Source: Site-B1 sp963722665
GTDB taxonomy: Bacteria; Bacteroidota; Bacteroidia; Flavobacteriales; Flavobacteriaceae
Assembly (NCBI GenBank): GCA_963722665.1
Contig: CAVRNW010000001.1
Coordinates: 1 to 64,000 of the forward strand
DNA length: 64,000 nucleotides
Direction: 5' to 3'
Both the position numbers and the translations under genes were made by a program. Of the stretch, positions 36,261-44,870 are shown one piece after another (position 1 is the first letter of the stretch; each line of letters opens with the position of its first letter). Under the pieces are notes generated by a model. That model made no database searches. It saw only the letters and a list, made by a program, of their open reading frames with translations, and was not told the origin of the DNA.

Positions 36261-37829
36261 ATGCAAGCAGTTGTTATTGATTTCGGAATAGAAAAGGCAC
36301 TAAAAGAATTAGGTGTTAAAGAAATAAATAAAGGAACTTCAACTGGTTCCAGTTGGTTTTCTCCCGATAGCTATCGGGATGGAGAATTAATTAAAAGTTA
36401 CTCACCTGTTGACGGTAAGTTAATAGGGTCGGTTCAAACCACTACCAAGGAAGATTATGAAAAAATGATGAAAACGGCAACATCGGCATTTAAAACATGG
36501 AGATTAAAGCCTGCGCCACAACGTGGAGAAATTGTACGTCAGTTTGGAGATAAGTTAAGAGAGAAAAAAGAGGCATTAGGAAAATTAGTGTCTTATGAAA
36601 TGGGCAAAAGCTATCAGGAAGGTTTAGGCGAAGTACAGGAAATGATAGACATCTGCGATTTTGCTGTCGGATTATCACGTCAGCTTCACGGGTTGACCAT
36701 GCATAGCGAGCGTCCGGGACATAGAATGTATGAACAATATCATCCGTTAGGTGTAGTAGGTATCATTTCGGCATTTAATTTTCCTGTAGCCGTTTGGGCT
36801 TGGAACACTGCCTTAGCTTGGATATGTGGGGATGTATGTGTATGGAAACCATCAGAAAAAGCACCATTATGTGGTATTGCCTGCCAAAATATTGCTGCGG
36901 AAGTATTTAAAGCCAATAATTTACCTGAAGGCATCTCTTGTCTTGTAAATGGAGATTACAGAGTTGGTGAATTCATGACACAAGATAAACGAGTTCCTTT
37001 AATTTCTGCAACAGGATCCATAAGGATGGGTAAAATTGTAGCCCAGGAAGTTGCTAAAAGATTAGGTAAATCACTTTTGGAATTAGGTGGTAATAATGCA
37101 ATCATCGTGACTCCTGATGCCGACATAAAAATGACCATAATAGGCGCAGTTTTTGGTGCTGTTGGAACCGCGGGACAACGTTGCACTTCAACACGCCGCT
37201 TAATTATACATGAAAGCATTTACGATAAAGTTAAATCGGCATTGGTTGATGCTTATAAACAAATGCGAATTGGAAATCCGTTAGATGAAAACAACCATGT
37301 AGGGCCATTAATTGACAAAGATGCAGTAAAAATGTATCAGGCAGCTTTAGATAAAGTTGTAGAAGAAGGTGGAAGGGTTATTGTTGAAGGAGGTGTTCTT
37401 TCAGGAGAAGGTTATGAAAGTGGTTGTTATGTAAAACCGGCTATTGCTGAGGCAGATAATTCATTTGAAATAGTTCAGCATGAGACCTTTGCTCCGGTTT
37501 TATATTTATTAAAATATTCGGGGGGTGTTGAAAATGCCTTGGAGATTCAAAATGGTGTTGTACAAGGCTTATCATCTGCTATTATGACAAATAATTTACG
37601 GGAAGCTGAAAAATTCTTGTCGGTTGCAGGATCTGATTGCGGAATTGCAAATGTCAATATTGGAACTTCCGGTGCAGAGATTGGTGGTGCTTTTGGTGGT
37701 GAGAAGGAAACAGGTGGCGGACGCGAGTCCGGAAGTGATGCATGGAAAATCTATATGAGAAGACAAACCAATACTATTAATTACACGACCAATTTACCTT
37801 TGGCACAGGGTATTAAGTTTGATCTGTAG
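36261..37829 (+). CDS. Aldehyde dehydrogenase, ALDH7 (alpha-aminoadipic semialdehyde/antiquitin) type
   Basis: A protein of 522 residues with the catalytic Cys308 in T-A-G-Q-R-C-T-S and Glu274 in L-L-E-L-G-G-N-N. The cofactor loop is at residues 171-176 (A-F-N-F-P-V). The C-terminal text S-G-A-E-I-G-G-A-F-G-G-E-K-E-T-G-G-G-R-E-S is the mark of the ALDH7 subfamily, which oxidises alpha-aminoadipic semialdehyde/piperideine-6-carboxylate in lysine degradation. The 16-bp palindrome CCCGATAGCTATCGGG lies in codons 34-39 and may have been inserted or selected there. The transcript is monocistronic with a terminator at 37850-37880. Confidence 0.92.
   Translation: MQAVVIDFGIEKALKELGVKEINKGTSTGSSWFSPDSYRDGELIKSYSPVDGKLIGSVQTTTKEDYEKMMKTATSAFKTWRLKPAPQRGEIVRQFGDKLREKKEALGKLVSYEMGKSYQEGLGEVQEMIDICDFAVGLSRQLHGLTMHSERPGHRMYEQYHPLGVVGIISAFNFPVAVWAWNTALAWICGDVCVWKPSEKAPLCGIACQNIAAEVFKANNLPEGISCLVNGDYRVGEFMTQDKRVPLISATGSIRMGKIVAQEVAKRLGKSLLELGGNNAIIVTPDADIKMTIIGAVFGAVGTAGQRCTSTRRLIIHESIYDKVKSALVDAYKQMRIGNPLDENNHVGPLIDKDAVKMYQAALDKVVEEGGRVIVEGGVLSGEGYESGCYVKPAIAEADNSFEIVQHETFAPVLYLLKYSGGVENALEIQNGVVQGLSSAIMTNNLREAEKFLSVAGSDCGIANVNIGTSGAEIGGAFGGEKETGGGRESGSDAWKIYMRRQTNTINYTTNLPLAQGIKFDL
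36363..36378. repeat. 16-bp palindrome CCCGATAGCTATCGGG, copy 2
   Basis: Identical to the copy at 15889-15904 but read in another frame, here giving P-D-S-Y-R. It sits in the variable N-terminal part of the ALDH protein, before the conserved fold. Confidence 0.7.
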
Positions 37830-37849
37830 ACCATAAATAACAAATAATT

Positions 37850-37880
37850 AAAAAGCCACATCAGCGATGTGGCTTTTTTT
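37850..37880 (+). terminator. Terminator after the ALDH gene
   Basis: The stem AAAAGCCACATC / GATGTGGCTTTT with a 3-base loop and a T run, 21 bases past the stop codon. It separates the ALDH transcript from the repeated hairpins to the right. Confidence 0.88.
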
Positions 37881-37884
37881 ATTT

Positions 37885-37946
37885 AACCTCATTTCAGTGC
37901 CGGAACTTTGTCGGGAGAAACATGGTTATAAATAATGATTAATAGC
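37885..37946. ncRNA. Structured repeat unit 1 in a gene-free stretch
   Basis: A hairpin with arms AACCTCATTTC (37885-37895) and GAAACATGGTT (37917-37927) encloses a 21-base loop that contains CCG...CGG. A tail, TATAAATAATGATTAATAGC, follows. The loop matches unit 2 (38119-38139) at 19 of 21 positions, while the arms differ in sequence but still pair. The tail is also shared. Conserved loop plus changed-but-paired arms points to a folded RNA or a single-strand DNA structure. Strand and role are unknown. Confidence 0.5.
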
Positions 37947-38108
37947 GCTGCAAAAGTCGCATTATTGAATTTAATCCAGGAAATATTTTTATTAATAATT
38001 AAAAGAAAATATTAATTAAGCGATGAATAACCTATTTAACCGTTTAACAGTTTTTAATAATAGAAATGCGCTAATTATGAAAGGAACAACACTTATTTGT
38101 ACAAAAAA

Positions 38109-38171
38109 ACCTTGCTTCAATGCCGTAACTTTGTCGGGAGAAGCAAGGTCGTATATAAATTTGATTAATAG
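38109..38171. ncRNA. Structured repeat unit 2
   Basis: A perfect 10-bp stem, ACCTTGCTTC (38109-38118) / GAAGCAAGGT (38140-38149), around the same 21-base loop as unit 1 with two substitutions, then the tail ATAAATTTGATTAATAGC. After the tail comes a further hairpin, ACTAATTT-cgtaat-AAATTAGT (about 38176-38197). The two units are 224 bases apart in the 400-base gene-free stretch between two convergent genes (37881-38281), where I see nothing else. Confidence 0.5.
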
Positions 38172-38281
38172 CAACACTAATTTCGTAATAAATTAGTAAT
38201 CAACCACTAAAAAATCTATAATTGGTAAAAAAACCTGTATAAGTGGTAATTTTATATATAGATGTTATTAAATTATTTCCT

Positions 38282-39415
38282 TTAGCTATATTTTACTTTA
38301 CGTAAAATTCTAACAGACTCTTTGTAAAGCTCAAATAATTCCTCATTATAATTTCTTAAATAAGGCCTAGCTTCATTGAGTTTGTCTATCGCTTCATGAA
38401 AAAGATTTAAGTAACATATTAAATACGTTGCAGGAAGGTTCTTTAGATCTTTTTCTTCGTTTTTATTTAATAAAAGACCTTTTTTTAGTTTATCTAAGAT
38501 GGCATTATTTGTATTATAAATGTGATGTAGTACCTTTTTATCAAATTGAGGCGGTTCAAAAAGCAACTTCGTTTCTATATTGTAATTGGCATTATCATCA
38601 AACAATATTTTAGTTTCTTCAAGTTTATAATATTTATAATTATTGTGAAGACCAAGATTGACATATTCAACGATCTTGAAATGATCATTATCATAAGTAA
38701 TGGACACTTCGTCCAAGGTAGAAAAGAAGAGTCTTACCTGTTCGTTGACCAGCTCAATATCAACCCTTGAAAAAAATTCGCTGTCTTCAACAATCTTCTG
38801 CTGACCAGACCAACACAACACAAAATATTCCTTGAATACTTTGTATTGAGGATTATAGTCATGGCGCTTGTTCATAAAATCAAACACACCATCTAAAGTA
38901 TACTGTATATTATTTTGAGCATGATTTTCAATGGCAGCAACAATTTCAGAATTAACATCTTTTATTTCTATGTCAAAGACTTTTGGCATGCTCATGCTGC
39001 CATCCCGAAGAAATACGGAGCCTCCATAATATTTCCAAATATTTTTACGTAATGAGGTAATTTTGTCAATGGCCCTTATAGTGACCAAACCAACGACTTT
39101 ATCATCAGGTAAATGCGGAAATGGAATATTTTCATATTGAACTATTGGAGGATTGTTCAAATAAGCATTAATTAAATTTTGAATTTTACTGTCATCAAAA
39201 AAATCGACACCTACAATATTATTGTCTTCATCTTCAACACCTATGACTATATACGAATTGTTTTTAGGATTACTGTTTGATAGTGCACAAATATGCTTTA
39301 AAAACTTAGCTTTTCCTTCTTTTTGACTGATATCAATTTTTCGCTTTTTATCGTAAAAGCTATTCTCATCATTATGAGCGAGTAGGTTTTTTATAAGTAG
39401 ACGCTTATTGATCAT
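38282..39415 (-). CDS. AlbA_2/Schlafen-like divergent AAA ATP-binding domain protein
   Basis: A protein of 377 residues whose N-terminal ~190 residues fit the AlbA_2 (divergent AAA-4/Schlafen core) domain. It has FLKHICALSNSNPKNNSYIVIGVED, then DDSKIQNLINAYLNNPP and SVFLRDGSMSMP. The C-terminal half is alpha/beta without a recognised motif. Members are ATP-binding proteins of unclear cellular role; some act as transcription regulators or in nucleic acid metabolism. The gene follows the SDR gene directly (stop and start almost touching) and is the last in a leftward trio with SDR and aldo/keto reductase genes. Confidence 0.78.
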   Translation of the reverse strand: MINKRLLIKNLLAHNDENSFYDKKRKIDISQKEGKAKFLKHICALSNSNPKNNSYIVIGVEDEDNNIVGVDFFDDSKIQNLINAYLNNPPIVQYENIPFPHLPDDKVVGLVTIRAIDKITSLRKNIWKYYGGSVFLRDGSMSMPKVFDIEIKDVNSEIVAAIENHAQNNIQYTLDGVFDFMNKRHDYNPQYKVFKEYFVLCWSGQQKIVEDSEFFSRVDIELVNEQVRLFFSTLDEVSITYDNDHFKIVEYVNLGLHNNYKYYKLEETKILFDDNANYNIETKLLFEPPQFDKKVLHHIYNTNNAILDKLKKGLLLNKNEEKDLKNLPATYLICYLNLFHEAIDKLNEARPYLRNYNEELFELYKESVRILRKVKYS

Positions 39416-40168
39416 TTATACTTCCTTCTTCACAATTGTACTGTTAGCCTGCGCAGTCGGAAATACTAATAGATCAGCAATATTAACATGGAGTGGTCTT
39501 GAAATCGTAAAATATATAATTTCAGCGATGTCTTCTGGCTGTAGGGCTTTAAAGCCTTTATAAACTGAATCGGCTTTTGAATCTCCTTTAAAGCGAACCT
39601 TTGAGAATTCGGTTTCTACCAATCCAGGATTAATGGCAGACACTTTAATTCCGAACGGATTCAGATCGATCCTCATCCCTTCGGTAATAGCAATGACAGC
39701 ATGTTTACTGCCACAGTAAACATTGCCTTTAGGATATACTTCTTTTCCGGCTGATGATCCTATATTTACTATATGTCCTGATCGTCGCGCCGTCATTTGA
39801 GGAATTACAGCTTTACTTACATATAACAATCCTTTTACATTAATATCCATCATAGCATCCCAATCATCTAGACTACCATCCTGAATGGGATCAAGCCCAT
39901 GAGCATTCCCGGCATTATTGATCAAAATATCTATTTGCTTAAATTTTTCAGGAATGGAATCAATGGCCTTTTTAACTTCAGTTTTATCTCGTACATCAAA
40001 ATTCAATGTAAAAACATCTGTTAACTTCTCCAAAGCATGTTCAACTATATCCAGGCGTTCTTGTCTACGTCCGCAAAGGATGAGGTTTATTCCATGTTTT
40101 GCGAATTCATGCGCTGTTGCTCTTCCAATTCCGCTGGTTGCGCCAGTTATAAGTGCTGTTTTTTTCAT
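39416..40168 (-). CDS. Short-chain dehydrogenase/reductase (YdfG-like)
   Basis: A classical SDR of about 250 residues starting MKKTALITGATSGIGRAT. The cofactor motif is T-G-A-T-S-G-I-G, the structural motif N-N-A-G-N, and the catalytic Ser, Tyr and Lys lie in I-G-S-S-A-G-K ... Y-C-G-S-K. It resembles the YdfG/3-hydroxypropionate or serine dehydrogenase branch, NADP-preferring. The start at 40168 follows the aldo/keto reductase stop by one base. An upstream Met (40198) would lie inside that gene. Confidence 0.9.
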   Translation of the reverse strand: MKKTALITGATSGIGRATAHEFAKHGINLILCGRRQERLDIVEHALEKLTDVFTLNFDVRDKTEVKKAIDSIPEKFKQIDILINNAGNAHGLDPIQDGSLDDWDAMMDINVKGLLYVSKAVIPQMTARRSGHIVNIGSSAGKEVYPKGNVYCGSKHAVIAITEGMRIDLNPFGIKVSAINPGLVETEFSKVRFKGDSKADSVYKGFKALQPEDIAEIIYFTISRPLHVNIADLLVFPTAQANSTIVKKEV

Positions 40169-40169
40169 A

Positions 40170-41042
40170 TTAAGGTACTTTGTGGCCTTGGCAAGCAAAC
40201 AGAATCAGAAACCAATCTTCAAGTTCTAGATCTATTTTAGTTGCCTTCATGGCATCTTTAATTCGTTTTTTATTAGTTGTGCCAATTACTGGATGTATTC
40301 CTGAAGGAAGTTTGAGTATCCACGCTATAAGTAACTGGTCCTCGGTCGCCTGATATTTATTCATAAGTTCACCTAGTTGTTTGTGGATACGTCTGGTTTG
40401 CTCAGTATCTTCTCTAAAGACAGAACCTAACGGAGACCAGGCCATTGGAATTATATTTTTTATCATCATCTGGTCAAGTACCCCATTATGCATGGCAGAA
40501 TATTCGGTTAAAGAAAATTCTATCTGGTTAACTGAAACCGGTGAATATTTTGATACTAAATCTACTTGAGAAGGCGTAAAGTTTGAAACTCCAAATTCTT
40601 TGATCTTGCCTTGTTCTTTTAAATGATCAATCGCTTCGCTAATTTCTTCCGGGTTCATCAATGGACTCGGTCTGTGTAATAAAAATAGATCCAGATAGTC
40701 TGTTTTCAGATTTTTAAGTGATTCTTCAGCAGACCAAATTATATAATCTTTACTATAATTATAATGTTTGACTTTGTTCTTTCTTTTTTCTGCTAAATAT
40801 TGAATTCCACATTTAGAAATAAGTTGAATCTTTTCACGTTTAATTCCACTATCAGAAAATGCATTTCCAAATTCAGATTCAGTTGTATAGCCTCCATAAA
40901 TGTCGGCATGATCAAAAGTAGTTACATGATTATTGACACAGTGGTTCATTAAGGTAACCATCTCCTTTTTTGACAAGGCTTTGCCAAAACTTCCCCAGGA
41001 CATGATTCCGGTAATAATTCTTGAATATTTGTTTTTAGTCAT
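40170..41042 (-). CDS. Aldo/keto reductase
   Basis: A protein of 290 residues of the AKR fold. The catalytic Asp, Tyr and Lys are visible (F-D-H-A-D-I-Y-G-G-Y, then L-I-S-K-C-G-I). The YdhF-like branch is suggested by the D-Y-L-D-L-F-L-L-H-R-P segment and the cofactor end H-P-V-I-G-T-T-N-K-K-R-I. It reduces a carbonyl with NADPH in the cytosol; the substrate is unknown. It heads the leftward group AKR, SDR and AlbA_2 ATPase with essentially no gaps. Confidence 0.9.
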   Translation of the reverse strand: MTKNKYSRIITGIMSWGSFGKALSKKEMVTLMNHCVNNHVTTFDHADIYGGYTTESEFGNAFSDSGIKREKIQLISKCGIQYLAEKRKNKVKHYNYSKDYIIWSAEESLKNLKTDYLDLFLLHRPSPLMNPEEISEAIDHLKEQGKIKEFGVSNFTPSQVDLVSKYSPVSVNQIEFSLTEYSAMHNGVLDQMMIKNIIPMAWSPLGSVFREDTEQTRRIHKQLGELMNKYQATEDQLLIAWILKLPSGIHPVIGTTNKKRIKDAMKATKIDLELEDWFLILFACQGHKVP

Positions 41043-41203
41043 TTAATTCAATTAAAATCTAAAATTAGAAAACAAAATACTCATAAACTCTTTTAAATAC
41101 TGGAATTTTTAACCAATTATTAACAGCATTAATAGAAATATTTTAACAATTTGCACCGTTAAAAAATGTTCATTACATACGTGTTCTAAAAAATAAAAAC
41201 AAG

Positions 41204-42205
41204 ATGGAAGAAACCAGTACAATCGATATTAAAGCGATTAATGAAAAAATTGAGAAAGAAAGTGCTTTTGTTGACCTACTAACACTGGAAATGAATAAGG
41301 TTATTGTAGGGCAAAAGCATATGATTGAAAGATTATTGATCGGATTGTTGGGACAAGGACATATATTACTGGAAGGTGTTCCGGGTCTCGCAAAAACTTT
41401 AGCAATAAGCAGCTTGTCTAAGGCTATAGAAGCCAGTTTTAGCAGAATACAATTCACACCTGATTTACTACCGGCAGATGTTGTTGGTACATTGATCTAT
41501 AATGTGAAAGAGAATGATTTCTCAATTAAAAAAGGACCTATTTTTGCCAATTTTATTCTTGCTGATGAGATAAACAGAGCGCCTGCAAAAGTACAATCGG
41601 CTCTCTTGGAGGCAATGCAGGAAAAGCAGGTTACAATTGGCGACGAAACATACATTCTTGACAAACCATTTTTAGTTATGGCAACCCAGAATCCGGTTGA
41701 ACAGGAAGGAACCTATCCTTTACCTGAAGCACAGGTTGACAGGTTTATGCTTAAAACGGTCATTGATTATCCAAAAATGGATGAAGAGCAATTAATTATG
41801 AGAGCTAATTTAAAAGAAGGTTTTGAAAAAATAAATCCTGTTGTTTCTGTCAAACAAATACTTAAAGCTCAAAGCGCTGTTCGTGAAGTGTACATGGATG
41901 AGAAAATTGAAAAATATATACTGGATATAGTATTTGCGACACGATACCCTGAAAAATATAAACTTTCAGATCTAAAACCTCTAATTTCTTTTGGAGCTTC
42001 ACCTAGAGGAAGTATTAATTTGGCAAATGCGGCAAAATGCTATGCATTTATAAGGCGCAGAGGTTATGTAATTCCGGAAGATGTTAGAGCCGTTGTTCAT
42101 GATGTGTTGAGGCACAGAATTGGAATCACCTATGAAGCCGAAGCAGAAAATGTAACTTCAGAAGATATCATTAATAAAATTGTAAACGAAATAGAAGTAC
42201 CATAG
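41204..42205 (+). CDS. MoxR family AAA+ ATPase
   Basis: A protein of 333 residues with Walker A G-V-P-G-L-A-K-T (58-65), Walker B L-A-D-E-I-N-R-A-P and the sensor segment M-A-T-Q-N-P-V-E-Q-E-G-T-Y-P-L-P-E-A-Q. It is a chaperone-like ATPase that acts with VWA-domain proteins. It leads the bat cluster (41204-50945), followed by a DUF58 gene after 91 bases. A weak -7-like AACAATTTG lies at about 41149-41157. Confidence 0.95.
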   Translation: MEETSTIDIKAINEKIEKESAFVDLLTLEMNKVIVGQKHMIERLLIGLLGQGHILLEGVPGLAKTLAISSLSKAIEASFSRIQFTPDLLPADVVGTLIYNVKENDFSIKKGPIFANFILADEINRAPAKVQSALLEAMQEKQVTIGDETYILDKPFLVMATQNPVEQEGTYPLPEAQVDRFMLKTVIDYPKMDEEQLIMRANLKEGFEKINPVVSVKQILKAQSAVREVYMDEKIEKYILDIVFATRYPEKYKLSDLKPLISFGASPRGSINLANAAKCYAFIRRRGYVIPEDVRAVVHDVLRHRIGITYEAEAENVTSEDIINKIVNEIEVP

Positions 42206-42233
42206 GAATTGAGATTTTAGAATGACGAATGAC

Positions 42234-42269
42234 GATTTGCGATTGTTAATTTTCTAAAAATCGTAAATC
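42234..42269 (+). other. Intercistronic hairpin in the moxR-DUF58 spacer
   Basis: GATTTGCGATT (42234-42244) pairs with AATCGTAAATC (42259-42269), with one G-T wobble. It is preceded by the small tandem repeat GACGAAT-GACGATT and followed by copies of GTAAATCAAAAA. It has no T run, so it is more likely an mRNA-stability or processing element, or repeat debris, than a terminator. Confidence 0.4.
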
Positions 42270-42296
42270 AAAAATCTACCATCTGTAAATCAAAAA

Positions 42297-43163
42297 ATGG
42301 ATACTAAAGAATTACTAAAAAAAGTCAGAAAGATCGAGATCAAGACAAGACGCTTGTCCGATCATATTTTTGGAGGAGAATATCACTCTACTTTCAAAGG
42401 GCGGGGTATGACCTTTAGTGAAGTCAGGCAATACCAATATGGTGATGATGTAAGAAGTATTGATTGGAATGTCACAGCTCGTTACAATGAGCCACATGTC
42501 AAGGTTTTTGAAGAGGAAAGAGAATTGACCATGATGTTAATGGTTGATTTTTCGGGCAGTAAGCTTTTTGGAACAATGAAGCAATTTAAAATAGAGGTTG
42601 TAACCGAAATCGCTGCAACACTGGCTTTTTCAGCTACCCAGAATAATGATAAAATTGGACTGATCTTGTTTTCTGATCAAGTTGAACTTTATATTCCGCC
42701 TAAGAAAGGGCGTTCACATGTACTTAGGATTATTCGTGAACTTATAGAATTTGAACCGAAAAGTAAACTCACTAACGTTACAGAAGCTTTAAAATTCTTG
42801 TCAAATGTGATGAAGAAAAAAGCCATAGTTTTTGTTTTATCAGATTTTATTACAGATGATTACCGACATACACTTAAAATAGCAGCGAAGAGACATGATG
42901 TTACAGGAATTAGGGTTTATGATAAAAGGGAAGAAGAAATTCCAAACCTGGGTATGGTGCAAATGCAGGATGAAGAAACAGGAGAAATGTTGTTAGTTAA
43001 TACGTCTTCAAAAAAAGTAAGATCCAATTATCAAAAATATTATCGAGATCGTGTAGAATACTTCCGGGATAGCTTTGCCAAATCTGGAGCAGGCATTATT
43101 AATTGCCGAGTAGATGAAAGTTACGTGAAAAAGTTATTAGGATATTTTAAACGGAGAGGATAA
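42297..43163 (+). CDS. DUF58 domain protein, VWA-like
   Basis: A protein of 288 residues with the DUF58 core (GRGMTFSEVRQYQYGDDVRSID then WNVTARYNEPHVKVFEEERE) and a VWA-like strand MMLMVDFSGSK. It lacks membrane spans and is expected in the cytosol, where it may bridge MoxR and the membrane Bat proteins. It is second in the bat cluster. Confidence 0.9.
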   Translation: MDTKELLKKVRKIEIKTRRLSDHIFGGEYHSTFKGRGMTFSEVRQYQYGDDVRSIDWNVTARYNEPHVKVFEEERELTMMLMVDFSGSKLFGTMKQFKIEVVTEIAATLAFSATQNNDKIGLILFSDQVELYIPPKKGRSHVLRIIRELIEFEPKSKLTNVTEALKFLSNVMKKKAIVFVLSDFITDDYRHTLKIAAKRHDVTGIRVYDKREEEIPNLGMVQMQDEETGEMLLVNTSSKKVRSNYQKYYRDRVEYFRDSFAKSGAGIINCRVDESYVKKLLGYFKRRG

Positions 43164-43180
43164 ATACTAAAATTCAATGT

Positions 43181-43204
43181 TAGGTCGAGCGCCGTCGAGA
43201 CCTA
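43181..43204 (+). repeat. Short inverted repeat TAGGTC...GACCTA in the bat cluster
   Basis: The spacer carries TAGGTC, then GAGCGCCGTCGA, then GACCTA. The words resemble the GTCGAGCG-type fragments of dispersed flavobacterial repeats. It ends just before the start of the next gene, whose N-terminal codons also contain the tandem words AATCAAG-AATCAAG-AATCGAG. Confidence 0.4.
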
Positions 43205-43211
43205 TTTTAAA

Positions 43212-44870
43212 ATGGAGAATATCAATTCAAATATAAAGGAATCAAGAATCAAGAATCGAGAGTTAAAGCTTGTTTTGTCTTGTGTCTTTTTTCTTGTGTC
43301 TTGGTTTTCCTTTTCTCAAGTGACTTCTTCAGTAGATGTAGATTCTATCAAGATTGGGGAGCAGATAACTTATAAAATAAAGGTCGAAGCAGACACTACA
43401 GATTTTGTGGCATTTCCTGAGGGACAAACTTTCTTACCATTAGAAGTAGTGGAATCATATAAAGTTGATACAACGATCAATGAAAGAAGAATGAGTCTGA
43501 TCAAAAAATATGGATTGACTCAATTCGATTCAGGTTCATTCACTATTCCCAGACAAAAGGTCGCTATAGCAAACAAGTTTTATTTTACAGATTCATTAAA
43601 AATAGAAGTAAACAATGTTGAAATTGACACAACTAAACAAGGTCTGTTTGATATAAAACCTATTATTAATGTAGATAAAAGCCCAAGTAATTGGTGGAAA
43701 TATCTGTTAATAGGATTATTGATTATTGGGGCTTTAGCATTTTTACTGTATTGGTTTATTTGGCGAAAAAAACCACTTTCAGAAGAAGAAAAAATAGCAT
43801 TGTTACCACCATATGATCGAGCTAAATTAGCACTCAAACAATTGGAAGAAAGTGACTATTTAAAAAATGAGGCTTTAAAGGATTATTATTCAGAATTAAC
43901 ATTGATCATTAGAAAATATCTGGATGAAAAGGTCTATGATCACTCACTGGAAAGTACAACTAACGAATTAGTGAACCGGCTCCTTCTGCTTAAAGAAGGA
44001 AACAAAATTGACATCAGCAAGGATACAATTAAAAATATTGAGGGTATTTTAAAAAGAGCCGATCTGGTTAAGTTTGCCAAAGCTGCACCGGAAATTGCCT
44101 TGGCGCAAATTGATAGACAAACTATAGAATCAGAGATCGATCATGTGAAAGAAGCACTCCCGGAGCCTTCCGAAGAAGAAAAGCTTTTAGACCAGAAGTA
44201 TAGAGAAGAGGCAGAACGAAAAAAGAAACGAAAGAAAGTGATCTTAACAACTGCTATTGCATTTGTTGTATTAGCGTTTATTGTAAGTGGTTTTTCTTTA
44301 AAATATGGTTTCAATTATGTAAAGGATACCATTATTGGACATGACAGCAAACAATTACTGGAATCCAAAGATTGGGTGACTAGTGAATATGGTGCGCCAC
44401 CATTGATCATTACTACTCCAAAAGTATTAATGAGGGCAGACCCTCAATTACCCGAGGAAACGCAACAAGCAGTTCAGGATAACCAAATGTTTGTCTATGG
44501 AAGTCTAATGAGCAATTTTTACATTTTAGTCAATAGTGTATTACTTAATCCACAAGTTGAATTCGATCTTAACAAGGCAGTTGATAATGTAATGATTCAA
44601 TTCGAGACCCAAGGAGCACAAAACATCATTACAAAACAGGATGAATTTGTGACACCAAATGGAGCCGAAGGTATTGACATACATGGGACCATGACATTGG
44701 TTAATCCGGCTACAAATAAGGAAATGGACAGCAAATATTCAATACTTAATTTTTATAATAATGGGGCCTATCAACAAGTTCAACTTATTTATGACAGAAA
44801 CGATGAATATGCAGAACAAATAGTTCAACGAGTAATAAACTCTATTGAATTAATAAAACCAAAGGTATAG
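43212..44870 (+). CDS. BatD-like membrane protein with DUF4381-like region
   Basis: A protein of 552 residues. It has an N-terminal secretion signal (after a polar lead MENINSNIKESR, the stretch LVLSCVFFLVSWFSFSQ), then a beta-sandwich, then a membrane span near residues 157-180 (WWKYLLIGLLIIGALAFLLYW). A cytosolic helical domain of the DUF4381/BatD-tail type follows (Y-Y-S-E-L-T-L-I-I-R-K-Y-L), then a second span near 346-368 and a C-terminal domain of about 180 residues. It is co-transcribed within the bat cluster, its stop one base before batA. The odd polar leader may mean the true start is further in. Confidence 0.75.
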   Translation: MENINSNIKESRIKNRELKLVLSCVFFLVSWFSFSQVTSSVDVDSIKIGEQITYKIKVEADTTDFVAFPEGQTFLPLEVVESYKVDTTINERRMSLIKKYGLTQFDSGSFTIPRQKVAIANKFYFTDSLKIEVNNVEIDTTKQGLFDIKPIINVDKSPSNWWKYLLIGLLIIGALAFLLYWFIWRKKPLSEEEKIALLPPYDRAKLALKQLEESDYLKNEALKDYYSELTLIIRKYLDEKVYDHSLESTTNELVNRLLLLKEGNKIDISKDTIKNIEGILKRADLVKFAKAAPEIALAQIDRQTIESEIDHVKEALPEPSEEEKLLDQKYREEAERKKKRKKVILTTAIAFVVLAFIVSGFSLKYGFNYVKDTIIGHDSKQLLESKDWVTSEYGAPPLIITTPKVLMRADPQLPEETQQAVQDNQMFVYGSLMSNFYILVNSVLLNPQVEFDLNKAVDNVMIQFETQGAQNIITKQDEFVTPNGAEGIDIHGTMTLVNPATNKEMDSKYSILNFYNNGAYQQVQLIYDRNDEYAEQIVQRVINSIELIKPKV

